DNA from: an uncultured bacterium
GTDB lineage: Bacteria > Patescibacteriota > Microgenomatia > UBA1400 > PJMF01
NCBI GenBank assembly: GCA_903959355.1
Contig: CAJBWJ010000012.1
Location: 1 to 12,704, forward strand
Length of the DNA stretch: 12,704 bases
Direction of reading: 5' to 3'
Part shown: piece by piece, positions 1-5,994 of the stretch
How the letters are laid out: the number at the start of each line of letters is the position of its first letter
Position numbering within the stretch: position 1 is the first letter of the stretch
Translations under genes and position numbers: made by a program
Notes under the pieces: generated by a model
Seen by the model: the letters and a program-made list of their open reading frames with translations, nothing else
The model's database searches: none
What the model was told of the DNA's origin: nothing

Positions 1-755
1 CAGAAATCTGCATTGTGCTGACATACAAAACCTTTTTTAGAAAAATTAGAGATTTCATATTGATGATAGCCAGCTTTTTCTAAATATTTACAAGCTAAGC
101 GGTACATTTGGCGGTCGAGATTATCGGTGGCTTTTTTTATTTTGTTATTTCTTTGTTGATTGCCAAAAATTGAATTATTATCCCATTCCAAGCTATAGCA
201 AGCGATGTGTTCTGGATCTAAAGCAATGATCTGAGTCAAACTTTCTTGCCACTGTTTTTTTGTTTGAGTTGGAAGGGCAAAAATTAAATCTAAATTAATG
301 TTTTTGAAGCCAACTTCTCTAGCCCATTTGTAAGCTTGTGTAAAAACCTCTATTTTATAAGTTCGGCCAATTAATTTAAGTAAATCGTTTTGCCAGGCTT
401 GAACTCCTATGCTTAATCGATTTATGCCTATTTCTAAATATTTTTTTAGCTTTTCTTTGCTGAGAGAGTCAGGATTGGCTTCAATAGTGATTTCGGCTTT
501 TTCATTTACTTGAAAATTTTCTCTTATGGCTTTGATAATTTTTTCTAAATTTTTAGAATCAACAATGGAAGGTGTCCCGCCGCCTAGATATATAGTATCG
601 ATACCGATATGTTCAAATTTTTTCCCATAAATTTCAATTTCTTTAATTAAATTTTGGCAATATTCATCGATTAAGTGTTCTTGATTGCTTAAAGAAATAA
701 AATCGCAATAAAAGCACTTTTGCTGGCAAAATGGAAAATGTAGATATAGGTTCAT
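1..755 (-). CDS. hemW: HemW-like radical SAM protein (heme chaperone / coproporphyrinogen oxidase-like), C-terminus cut by window edge
   Basis: Seen: 251 codons from the ATG at 755-753 run off the left edge. Near the N-terminus C10-QQK-C14-FY-C17-D-F19 is the CX3CX2C cluster that binds the SAM-coordinating [4Fe-4S]. The residue two after the last Cys is Phe, as in HemW; true HemN has a fourth Cys there. Further landmarks are YLGGGTPS (56-63), EANPDS (92-97), GINRLSIGVQ (110-119), NLDLIFALP (154-162), YEISNF (233-238) and the start of the CxHN motif (C245, H247, N248) used for heme binding in HemW. Family knowledge: HemW binds heme and is thought to insert it into respiratory proteins; it is not a coproporphyrinogen dehydrogenase. 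The gene is divergent from the surface protein gene, with a 73-base spacer. About a third of the family's usual length is missing beyond the window. Its role in a probably heme-poor organism is unclear. Confidence 0.92.
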   Translation of the reverse strand, partial: MNLYLHFPFCQQKCFYCDFISLSNQEHLIDEYCQNLIKEIEIYGKKFEHIGIDTIYLGGGTPSIVDSKNLEKIIKAIRENFQVNEKAEITIEANPDSLSKEKLKKYLEIGINRLSIGVQAWQNDLLKLIGRTYKIEVFTQAYKWAREVGFKNINLDLIFALPTQTKKQWQESLTQIIALDPEHIACYSLEWDNNSIFGNQQRNNKIKKATDNLDRQMYRLACKYLEKAGYHQYEISNFSKKGFVCQHNADF

Positions 756-765
756 TATTTAGGCA

Positions 766-771
766 ATTATA
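766..771 (-). promoter_or_regulatory. -10 box TATAAT of the hemW-like gene
   Basis: A perfect TATAAT reads on the minus strand 10 bases before the ATG at 755, which would give a leader of only about three bases. No recognisable -35 box lies 16-18 bases upstream, and no Shine-Dalgarno sequence precedes the start. Confidence 0.55.
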
Positions 772-813
772 TATCCTTAAAATCATTGCTTCTTTACAAG
801 ACTTTTCTATTTC

Positions 814-819
814 TAGTAT
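814..819 (+). promoter_or_regulatory. Candidate -10 box TAGTAT of the surface protein gene
   Basis: TAGTAT ends 9 bases before the ATG at 829. A TTTACA at 793-798 could serve as -35, but the spacer is only 15 bases. AGGA at 824-827 is a single base from the ATG, too close to act as a Shine-Dalgarno site, so a near-leaderless start fits better. Confidence 0.45.
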
Positions 820-828
820 GCTTAGGAC

Positions 829-1782
829 ATGTCAGATTTGCCAGGCGTAGGTTTCTCTGGTGCTACCAATCCGGTTGTTGGTAAGGTTTCTGCGCCAACT
901 ACTCAGTCAGTTCCGCCAACTACTCAATCAGTTTCACCAATTATTTCATCTACGACTCCAACAACTACACTCCCAACTCCACCATCTGCTACTCCCATTT
1001 TAAATGCACCTCCTATTAAAGAAGTGCCTCAGGAAATAGAGAAACTAGCATCCGAAAAAGAACTTAAGAAGAAAAAGACTTATAAAATTGCTGCAATTAT
1101 TTTATCAATTTTGATTATTGGTATAGTAACTATTTCTCTCGTTATTAAAAATAGCCAAGATACAAGAAAAGAAGCAACTGCATGTACTGAGCAATGTCCT
1201 GGTAACGATGGCGTTTTGCGCAATTGTCATCCTCCAGAATCTGATGGTTCTTCAGCTGATAGCACTTGTGCTTGGGCTGGAAGAATTGAGCCTTGTGGAG
1301 GCAGAGATTATTGCTGTCCTAGTGCTGGCGGTGCTTGGACGACAACCATGACTGCTTGCGCAGTCGCTACGCCAACAGCTTCGCCAACAGCTTCGCCAAC
1401 AGCTTCGCCAACTGCTACTCCGTCAGCCACAATTACTCTTTCGCCAACTGCGACCCCTTCAGCAACTATTACTCTTTCGCCAACTGCTACTCCGTCAGCC
1501 ACAATTACCCTGTCACCAACGGCCACTCCATCGGCTACTATTACTCTTTCACCAACGGCAACTTTAACTGCTACTAAATCACCTAGTCCTTCACCAACTG
1601 CAACTAAAACTCCTAATCCAACAACTACGCCAACTCCTACCAAAACTCCAGTTCCAACGGCTACTCCAACGCCAGCTATTAGCACTTTACCAGCTTCTGG
1701 TTCGGTGGAAACAACTTTCTTGCTACTTATAGCTTCATTTTTCTCAATAGCTCTTGGAATGGCAATTAAATATAAAAATTAG
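829..1782 (+). CDS. Thr/Pro-rich, Cys-rich cell-surface protein with LPxTG-like (LPASG) C-terminal anchor
   Basis: I do not recognise a named family. The 317 residues fall into clear zones: a Thr/Pro/Ser-rich N-terminus (1-60); a charged stretch with a Lys run (70-86); a transmembrane helix (about 87-106); a segment with eight cysteines (C119, 123, 133, 147, 156, 162, 163, 177); a Pro-Thr-Ala-Ser repeat stalk (182-283); then L287-P-A-S-G291, a second hydrophobic helix (about 296-313) and a short KYKN tail. LPxSG, helix, basic tail is the layout of a sortase sorting signal, with Ser replacing the usual Thr. Lysines before the first helix put the N-terminus in the cytoplasm, so the Cys-rich domain (even count, possible disulfides) and stalk lie outside. 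A role in attachment or surface coating is inference. No sortase is in the window. Its TAG stop overlaps the stop of the convergent gene by four bases. Confidence 0.82.
   Translation: MSDLPGVGFSGATNPVVGKVSAPTTQSVPPTTQSVSPIISSTTPTTTLPTPPSATPILNAPPIKEVPQEIEKLASEKELKKKKTYKIAAIILSILIIGIVTISLVIKNSQDTRKEATACTEQCPGNDGVLRNCHPPESDGSSADSTCAWAGRIEPCGGRDYCCPSAGGAWTTTMTACAVATPTASPTASPTASPTATPSATITLSPTATPSATITLSPTATPSATITLSPTATPSATITLSPTATLTATKSPSPSPTATKTPNPTTTPTPTKTPVPTATPTPAISTLPASGSVETTFLLLIASFFSIALGMAIKYKN
1372..1407 (+). repeat. Three tandem 12-bp repeats encoding PTAS
   Basis: Three identical CCAACAGCTTCG units encode residues 182-193 of the surface protein. Identical DNA, unlike the neighbouring 36-bp array, suggests a young or slippage-prone expansion. 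Copy number could vary between strains without shifting frame. Confidence 0.9.
1408..1551 (+). repeat. Four tandem 36-bp repeats encoding PTATPSATITLS
   Basis: Four consecutive units encode exactly the same 12 residues (protein positions 194-205, 206-217, 218-229, 230-241), while the DNA differs only at synonymous positions. Against unit 1, unit 2 has 5 differences, unit 3 has 3 and unit 4 has 7, all silent. Degenerate Pro-Thr-Ala-Lys repeats continue to about residue 283. The array forms the extracellular stalk, rich in Thr/Ser that could be glycosylated (inference). Confidence 0.93.
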
Positions 1783-3014
1783 TTTTTTCTAAACATTTCT
1801 TTGGCTTTTACTGCTTGATCAATGACTGATCCAGGCATAGCGGTGGCTTTTTCGCCAAGAGTAATACCTGGCAAGATTGAACAGTTAACTCCAAGGAAAA
1901 CGCCTTTGGCCATTATAGCTCCCATTTTTTCTTTATTAGTTTCAATTAATTGATCTAAAAGTCTCATTTTAACTTTGCTACCATCAAAACGCAGATTGGC
2001 AGTGCAGGTTCCATAGCTTGGATTAACTTCCGCTTCTAGAACACTGTCGCCAATGAAATTGTGATGGAGACTACAGTTTGGTCCCACATAACTACGAGCT
2101 ACTTCAGAGCCAAAGCCGATAATGCAGCCTGATTCAATAATGGAATCTCTGATTAAACAATGATTGCCAATGATGGCATTGGCGCCAATGTAGGCTGGGC
2201 CTTTAATGACGGCACCGGCCAAAATTTTGGCACCAGGCCCAATTTCTACTGGCCCTTCAATTTTGGCGCTTTTATCTATTTTAGCGCTACGATCAATTTT
2301 ATTTTTTAATTTATATTTTAGAAATAGTTGAGTCATATCCAAAACATGATGAGCTTGTTTTAGTTTCTGCCAATAACCTTCATAAACCATGAATTCGACT
2401 TTTTGGCTTTTCATCAACTCATCGAGAGCTTTTTCGTAAGCATCGTCGCCATTTTTTTGTTTGGCAATTAATTCAAAAATTTCTTTTGGATTGGAGAAAT
2501 AATGAAAGAATAAATTAACGATATCACTCGGTTCTTTGCCTTTTTCTGGCTTTTCGATAATACTCACGACACGGTCTCTGGCTATTTCTAAATAACCGCC
2601 AGGAAAATATTCACTAACCTTCATAGCCATAATTTGAGCATAGGTCTTAGGAGCTTTTTTGATAAAACTCTTGAGAATTATTGGATCAATAAGATCGACG
2701 GCATTCATAATAATTACAGACTGATCATCTGTTACGAGTTTGGCTACTAAGCTGACAGCATCAGCTTGACCAGAGGCTTCGGTTTGAAGAACGGTTTGAA
2801 TTTTTAAATATCGATTAGATAAATCTTGAATCGCTTTTTCGTTTAAATTATTACAAACGACAATGGCTTCTTTTGCCCCAGCAGTTTGAATCATTTCTAG
2901 AGCGTGAGCAATAAAAGGTTTGCCAAAGAATGGAAAAAGACTTTTGGTGGTTACTAGTGGAGCGAAGTTTTTACCTATTCCCCCTGCTAAGACAACGAAA
3001 ATTGGATTTTTCAT
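1779..3014 (-). CDS. Sugar-1-phosphate nucleotidyltransferase-like protein with left-handed beta-helix acyltransferase domain (GlmU / archaeal ST0452-like)
   Basis: 411 residues in two parts. Residues 1-235 form a nucleotidyltransferase fold opening with VVLAGGIGKNFAPL, then K24 and FFGKP (29-33), NAVDLID (104-110) and EKP (154-156). Residues about 240-405 are hexapeptide repeats (IDRSAKIDKSAKIEGPVEIG and onward) of a left-handed beta-helix. The block GTCTANLRFDGSKVKM (335-350) plus KMGAIM and GVNCSILPGITLG (375-387) matches the C-terminal half of bifunctional GlmU and archaeal ST0452-type enzymes, which make UDP-GlcNAc or related activated sugars. Odd points: the usual GxGTR loop reads GIGKN (no Arg), and the Pro before the conserved Lys is Thr, so nucleotidyl transfer may be altered. 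A -10 box precedes the ATG by six bases. It lies 20 bases downstream of the histidine phosphatase on the same strand. The exact sugar cannot be read from sequence. Confidence 0.83.
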   Translation of the reverse strand: MKNPIFVVLAGGIGKNFAPLVTTKSLFPFFGKPFIAHALEMIQTAGAKEAIVVCNNLNEKAIQDLSNRYLKIQTVLQTEASGQADAVSLVAKLVTDDQSVIIMNAVDLIDPIILKSFIKKAPKTYAQIMAMKVSEYFPGGYLEIARDRVVSIIEKPEKGKEPSDIVNLFFHYFSNPKEIFELIAKQKNGDDAYEKALDELMKSQKVEFMVYEGYWQKLKQAHHVLDMTQLFLKYKLKNKIDRSAKIDKSAKIEGPVEIGPGAKILAGAVIKGPAYIGANAIIGNHCLIRDSIIESGCIIGFGSEVARSYVGPNCSLHHNFIGDSVLEAEVNPSYGTCTANLRFDGSKVKMRLLDQLIETNKEKMGAIMAKGVFLGVNCSILPGITLGEKATAMPGSVIDQAVKAKEMFRKN

Positions 3015-3020
3015 AGCCTC

Positions 3021-3026
3021 ATTATA
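3021..3026 (-). promoter_or_regulatory. -10 box TATAAT of the nucleotidyltransferase gene
   Basis: A perfect TATAAT sits in the 20-base gap after the phosphatase stop, six bases before the ATG at 3014. Transcription would begin on or beside the start codon. GAGG lies only two bases from the ATG and is too close to be a normal ribosome site. No good -35 is visible in the upstream gene's 3' end. Confidence 0.55.
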
Positions 3027-3034
3027 ACTAAAAA

Positions 3035-3667
3035 CTAACCTAGATGCGAATAATCATTAATACAGTTCATTTGCCACCTTTGTTTTTCACTATCGTAAGT
3101 AGCAACACTGATGCCAGTATTATTTAGATCAAAACTCTCATAAATGTCATATAAATTTTTTAAATCACCATGAGGATTAAGAATTTTAGTAAAAATCATT
3201 CTGATAATTAGGGCATGACAAACGACGGTAATGTTTTCTTCTGGTCGTTGTTTCAGAAATTCGAGAGCAGCTTCTGCTCTTTTGGCAAATTCGACTGCAT
3301 TTTCTTCATCACTGTAAATCCAGGTGCCATCTTGATCTAACAAGTGTTCTCCAAGCTCTTTTCTAATTTGTTTGGACTGCTCACTATTATGAGAAATACC
3401 CACTAACTCACTAGGTCCTCTTCTTTCAGCAAAAAATTCACTGGTTTCAACTTTTAGCTTATTTCGATCTGCTATAGCTTGGGCAGTTTGCCTGGCTCTT
3501 AAATACGGACTAGCAATGATTAGAGAAGTTTCGATTTTAGCAAAACGCAAAGCTACTATTTTTGCCTGTGATTGGCCAATTTCTGAAAGAGGGGTGTCTT
3601 TGGATTGATGAATCCTAATAGCATTTCCTTCACTTTCACCGTGTCTGACAAAATAAATTTTTTTCAT
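3035..3667 (-). CDS. Histidine phosphatase superfamily protein (phosphoglycerate mutase-like)
   Basis: 210 residues carry the full branch-1 histidine phosphatase core. R8-H9-G10 holds the nucleophilic His, followed by PLSEIGQSQA (26-35), SPYLRARQTA (53-62) with the phosphate-binding Arg, acid E81 in FAERRGPSELVG, and the second His H151 in VVCHALIIRMI. The N-terminal signature lacks the features that mark cofactor-dependent phosphoglycerate mutase, so it is better called a phosphatase of unknown substrate (sugar phosphate, nucleotide or a carrier are all possible). It is cytoplasmic, with no signal peptide. AAGGAG four bases before the ATG at 3667 supports this start. It is divergent from pyruvate kinase across a 94-base spacer, which may suggest a link to central metabolism, though this is weak evidence. 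Confidence 0.9.
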   Translation of the reverse strand: MKKIYFVRHGESEGNAIRIHQSKDTPLSEIGQSQAKIVALRFAKIETSLIIASPYLRARQTAQAIADRNKLKVETSEFFAERRGPSELVGISHNSEQSKQIRKELGEHLLDQDGTWIYSDEENAVEFAKRAEAALEFLKQRPEENITVVCHALIIRMIFTKILNPHGDLKNLYDIYESFDLNNTGISVATYDSEKQRWQMNCINDYSHLG

Positions 3668-3671
3668 AATT

Positions 3672-3684
3672 CTCCTTGATTATA
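3672..3684 (-). promoter_or_regulatory. TATAAT -10 box followed by AAGGAG ribosome binding site of the histidine phosphatase
   Basis: On the minus strand TATAAT (3684-3679) is followed one base later by AAGGAG (3677-3672), four bases from the ATG. If the TATAAT is the real -10, transcription would start inside or just after AAGGAG, so the two signals cannot easily both work. One may be accidental, or a more upstream promoter may be used. Confidence 0.45.
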
Positions 3685-3747
3685 AACTGTCCTTAGCGGA
3701 TAATAAATGCTTCGATTAAAAGTTTTAAATAACACTTAAATAAAAAT

Positions 3748-3753
3748 AGGAAA
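3748..3753 (+). promoter_or_regulatory. Shine-Dalgarno-like AGGAAA of pyruvate kinase
   Basis: AGGAAA lies eight bases before the ATG at 3762. Unlike most first genes in this window, no -10 hexamer sits within 12 bases of this start, so pyruvate kinase probably has a real leader. Its promoter is hidden in the AT-rich stretch 3700-3745, where several TTAAAT-like hexamers occur without a clear -35 partner. Confidence 0.4.
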
Positions 3754-3761
3754 AAATAATT

Positions 3762-5165
3762 ATGACAAAACTTACTAAAATTGTTGCCACTTTAGGTCCA
3801 GCTACTGAAACTGCAGAAGTTATGGAAAAATTAATTAATGCTGGTATGGATGTGGCTCGTTTTAATACCAAGCATGGTACTCCAGAATGGCATCTAGAAC
3901 GTATTCACCGTGTTAAGGCTGTCGCAAAAAAACTTGGTAAATCAGTCGCCGTTCTACTTGATTTGCAAGGTCCAGAAATTCGTATTAACACCAAAGATGG
4001 AGCTTCCTTTGACCTTAAGGCTGGCGACACTGCTAAATTTGTCTCAACTCCTGCTGGTGACAGAGAAATGAATATCCCAGCTAATGTTATTGAAGCTTTG
4101 CAAATTGGCGACACTGTTTCTACTGATGACGGTGCTTGCGAATATAAAGTTATCGAAAAAGATGAAACCAGCGCCACTGTTCAGTCTGTTGTCGATATTA
4201 CTGTTAAACATCGTAAAACCATGAACACTCCAGGCATTGTGATCGACATGCCTTCTTTAATTGAGAACGATTTAATTCAATTAGATAATATGACCGATGA
4301 TGATATCGATTTTGTTGGTTTATCTTTTGTTCGTGACACCAAGGACATTGCTATCTTAAGAGATGAGCTTAAAAAGAGAAATTTGCATACTGATATTGTT
4401 GCTAAAATTGAGAATCAATCTGCTTTGGATAATCTAGATGAAATTATTGAAGCTTCTGATGCTGTGATGGTCGCTCGTGGCGATTTGGCGGTAGAAGTAC
4501 CTTTTGAAGGCTTGGCTCATTATCAAAAAATGATTATTGAGAAATGTCGAACTGCTGGCAAGCCTGTCATTACTGCTACCCAAATGTTAAAAAGCATGAC
4601 CTCTGATCCTCGTCCAACCAGAGCTGAAGTGAGTGATGTCGCTAATGCTATTTATGATGGTACAGACGCAGTTATGCTTTCTGAAGAAACCACTATTGGT
4701 AAATATCCAGTAGAGTGTGTTGAAACTCAGGCTAGAATTGCTGCTTACAACGAACCTTTCTCTGCAAGTGATCTTTGGGATTGGGCTGACCTAGGTGATA
4801 CTTCTGCTATTACTTTCGCAGCTTTCTCTCTACTTGATTTTAGTAAAAAAGATATCGATTTAGTGGTTTGTTTCACTGCTAGTGGCGCTACTGCTCGTCA
4901 ACTTTCTCGCTTTAGACCAGATATTAAAATTAAAGCTTTAACCTACAATAGATCTGCTTACAACAAGCTATCTTTAGTTTACGGTGTGGAACCAGTTTTA
5001 GTAACAGATGAGACATTTATCTATTCTAGTGAATTAGACATAGTTAATAATCTTAAAGCCAATAAAATTGTTGAAGTTGGACAAAAAGTTTTAATTACAG
5101 CTGGACTTAGTGAAAAAGTAGCTGGTCGTAAAACTGACAGTTTGCTTTTAGTTGAAATTAAGTAA
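3762..5165 (+). CDS. pyk: Pyruvate kinase
   Basis: 467 residues, normal bacterial length. It transfers phosphate from phosphoenolpyruvate to ADP, the last step of glycolysis, in the cytoplasm. Seen: TKIVATLGPATE (5-16); R33 and N35 of the active site; DLQGPEIR (67-74); a B domain about 75-165; KIEN (215-218) with catalytic K215 and metal ligand E217; RGDLAVE (239-245) with D241; TATQML (271-276); PRPTRAEVSDVANAIYDGTD (283-302); SEETTIGKYP (307-316); and a C-terminal domain with TASGATARQLSRFRP. Two potassium-site residues are changed: the usual NFSHG reads N35-T-K37-H-G39 (Ser to Lys), and the usual D-T reads D67-L68. Glu72 is kept. This suggests altered or absent monovalent-cation dependence. 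A small Lys-rich protein gene follows after 38 bases, with its own -10 box. Confidence 0.97.
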   Translation: MTKLTKIVATLGPATETAEVMEKLINAGMDVARFNTKHGTPEWHLERIHRVKAVAKKLGKSVAVLLDLQGPEIRINTKDGASFDLKAGDTAKFVSTPAGDREMNIPANVIEALQIGDTVSTDDGACEYKVIEKDETSATVQSVVDITVKHRKTMNTPGIVIDMPSLIENDLIQLDNMTDDDIDFVGLSFVRDTKDIAILRDELKKRNLHTDIVAKIENQSALDNLDEIIEASDAVMVARGDLAVEVPFEGLAHYQKMIIEKCRTAGKPVITATQMLKSMTSDPRPTRAEVSDVANAIYDGTDAVMLSEETTIGKYPVECVETQARIAAYNEPFSASDLWDWADLGDTSAITFAAFSLLDFSKKDIDLVVCFTASGATARQLSRFRPDIKIKALTYNRSAYNKLSLVYGVEPVLVTDETFIYSSELDIVNNLKANKIVEVGQKVLITAGLSEKVAGRKTDSLLLVEIK

Positions 5166-5187
5166 GCTTTCTTTTTTAGCGAACTTT

Positions 5188-5196
5188 TGTTATTCT
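5188..5196 (+). promoter_or_regulatory. Extended -10 promoter (TGTTATTCT) of the Lys-rich small protein
   Basis: TATTCT (5191-5196) is preceded by TG one base upstream, the extended -10 form that can work without a -35. It ends seven bases before the ATG at 5204, so the first transcribed base would be about the A of the start codon. No Shine-Dalgarno sequence is present. Confidence 0.55.
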
Positions 5197-5203
5197 TAGA
5201 TTT

Positions 5204-5461
5204 ATGTCTAATAAAAAATCTGGCGTCTTCCCAATGTTAGTAGGTGCAGTTGCTGGAGCAGCCGCCGTATTCTTCTCCGATAAAAAGAATCAGGAGAAAG
5301 CTAAAAAAGCTGTTGCCAAGGGAAAGGCTTCTATTCAAAAGATTTCGAATGAAGTTAAGAAAAACCCTGAAGCTTATGCCAAAAAAATGGCTAAAAAAGT
5401 AACAGTTGAAGCCAAAAAAATTGGTAAAAAGATTCAAGATCAAGCTAAAAAAATTAAATAA
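5204..5461 (+). CDS. Small Lys-rich membrane-anchored protein (YtxH-like character)
   Basis: 85 residues with no named family that I can assign with certainty. A hydrophobic, small-residue segment (8-24: VFPMLVGAVAGAAAVFF, with G14 and G18 in GxxxG spacing) is followed by a long helix-prone tail with 23 lysines in the whole protein against only six acidic residues and no arginine. The tail has repeated A-K-K motifs and a single proline (P55). This resembles YtxH-type small envelope proteins, with a membrane anchor and a basic cytoplasmic or surface helix. A tail this rich in Lys/Ala could also bind nucleic acid or acidic polymer, but that is inference. It stands alone after pyruvate kinase, with an extended -10 promoter. 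It converges with the flavodoxin gene with only two bases between the stops. Confidence 0.75.
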   Translation: MSNKKSGVFPMLVGAVAGAAAVFFSDKKNQEKAKKAVAKGKASIQKISNEVKKNPEAYAKKMAKKVTVEAKKIGKKIQDQAKKIK

Positions 5462-5467
5462 TTTTAG
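5445..5467. terminator. AT-only inverted repeat at the convergent stop codons (weak bidirectional terminator candidate)
   Basis: AAAATT (5450-5455), loop AAAT, AATTTT (5460-5465) straddle the stop codons of the small protein and the flavodoxin gene; CTAAAA and TTTTAG flank symmetrically. The stem has no G-C pair and would be unstable, so termination here is only a possibility. Confidence 0.2.
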
Positions 5468-5922
5468 TTAATTAAGTCAGCTAATTTTTCTGTCCAGGTT
5501 TTAATGTGATTTTTGTTTTCTTCCATTTCTGGATAGCCATCGATATGTAATGTTTCGATGATTTTATTTCCACTCAAATCTGTAATAAAGGCTTTTTCGA
5601 TGACAGTTGTGGCTCCGCAGAAATGAACATAGTTGCTGTCGCCTAGACCTAGAATAGCGATTTTTTTGCCAGCTAGACTTGGCTTGGCACTTATTATTCT
5701 TTCTATAAAGTCATTAAAATCTGATTGTGGTAGACCATCATCCCAAGTTGAGCAGGCAAAAATAAAGTTACTATAGTTTCCTGTCAAATCAGTCAAATCT
5801 GCATCAATGGCATTTTTGACGTCAATCTCCTTGCCTTTTTCTCGAAGAATTGTTTGGACGCTGTAAGCTACGCCTTCTGTATTACCTGTTAAACTTCCAT
5901 AGATAAGTAAAGTATTTGCCAT
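5464..5922 (-). CDS. Flavodoxin (short-chain, Desulfovibrio type)
   Basis: 152 residues from the ATG at 5922-5920. An in-frame ATG at 5988 would add 22 unflavodoxin-like residues and place the promoter inside the gene, so I reject it. The FMN phosphate loop is S10-LTGN-T15 in YGSLTGNTEG. The isoalloxazine-stacking loops are STWDDG (58-63, W60) and GLGDSNYVHFCGA (92-104, Y98). The last part, LHIDGYPEMEENKNHIKTW, matches the family end. The STW and GDSxYxxFCGAxxxIE blocks resemble Desulfovibrio vulgaris flavodoxin. Known role: a one- or two-electron carrier that can replace ferredoxin. It is divergent from the 2-oxoacid oxidoreductase operon and shares the promoter region, so it is the likely electron acceptor of that enzyme (inference). 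It is cytoplasmic. Confidence 0.95.
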   Translation of the reverse strand: MANTLLIYGSLTGNTEGVAYSVQTILREKGKEIDVKNAIDADLTDLTGNYSNFIFACSTWDDGLPQSDFNDFIERIISAKPSLAGKKIAILGLGDSNYVHFCGATTVIEKAFITDLSGNKIIETLHIDGYPEMEENKNHIKTWTEKLADLIN

Positions 5923-5931
5923 AATAAATTT

Positions 5932-5960
5932 ATTGTAACAAAGACATAAGCAATTGACCA
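5932..5960 (-). promoter_or_regulatory. Flavodoxin promoter (TGGTCA-17-TACAAT)
   Basis: TACAAT (5937-5932) lies nine bases before the flavodoxin ATG. At exactly 17 bases upstream is TGGTCA (5960-5955), four of six matches to TTGACA. The leader would be about two or three bases. Its -35 overlaps the -35 of the opposite promoter. Confidence 0.5.
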
Positions 5961-5982
5961 TTAAAGATGCTGCTCGTACAAT
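5954..5982 (+). promoter_or_regulatory. Promoter of the 2-oxoacid oxidoreductase operon (TTGACC-17-TACAAT)
   Basis: This is the best sigma-70-type promoter in the window: TTGACC (5954-5959), an exact 17-base spacer, and TACAAT (5977-5982). The start codon at 5995 is 12 bases further on, so the leader would be about five bases, with no Shine-Dalgarno sequence. The promoter is arranged symmetrically with the flavodoxin promoter. Confidence 0.7.
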
Positions 5983-5994
5983 GACCAATGTATT

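Noticed and set aside
1335..1577. Plus-strand second frame giving a Ser-Phe-Ala-Asn repeat
   Set aside because: Frame-shifted reading of the same tandem DNA repeats inside the surface protein gene.
1308..1685. Minus-strand open frame of 125 codons, Val/Gly repeat protein
   Set aside because: It is the antisense of the Pro/Thr repeat array; the repeats mirror the stalk, and there is no promoter or ribosome site of its own.
3035..3667. Annotation as cofactor-dependent phosphoglycerate mutase (gpmA), tempting next to pyruvate kinase
   Set aside because: The segment after RHGES lacks the mutase-specific residues and the protein is shorter than GpmA; only the general histidine phosphatase motifs are present.
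3716..3728. TTAAAA-G-TTTTAA inverted repeat upstream of pyruvate kinase as an operator
   Set aside because: AT-only, 6 bp, in a nearly pure A/T stretch; expected by chance and not paired with a clear promoter.
3905..4177. Minus-strand 90-codon frame inside pyruvate kinase
   Set aside because: Shadow of a strongly conserved coding region; no independent start signals.
5923..5988. N-terminal extension of flavodoxin from an ATG at 5988
   Set aside because: The extra 22 residues do not resemble flavodoxin, and the extension would cover both divergent promoters. The start at 5922 begins directly at the family's first beta strand.
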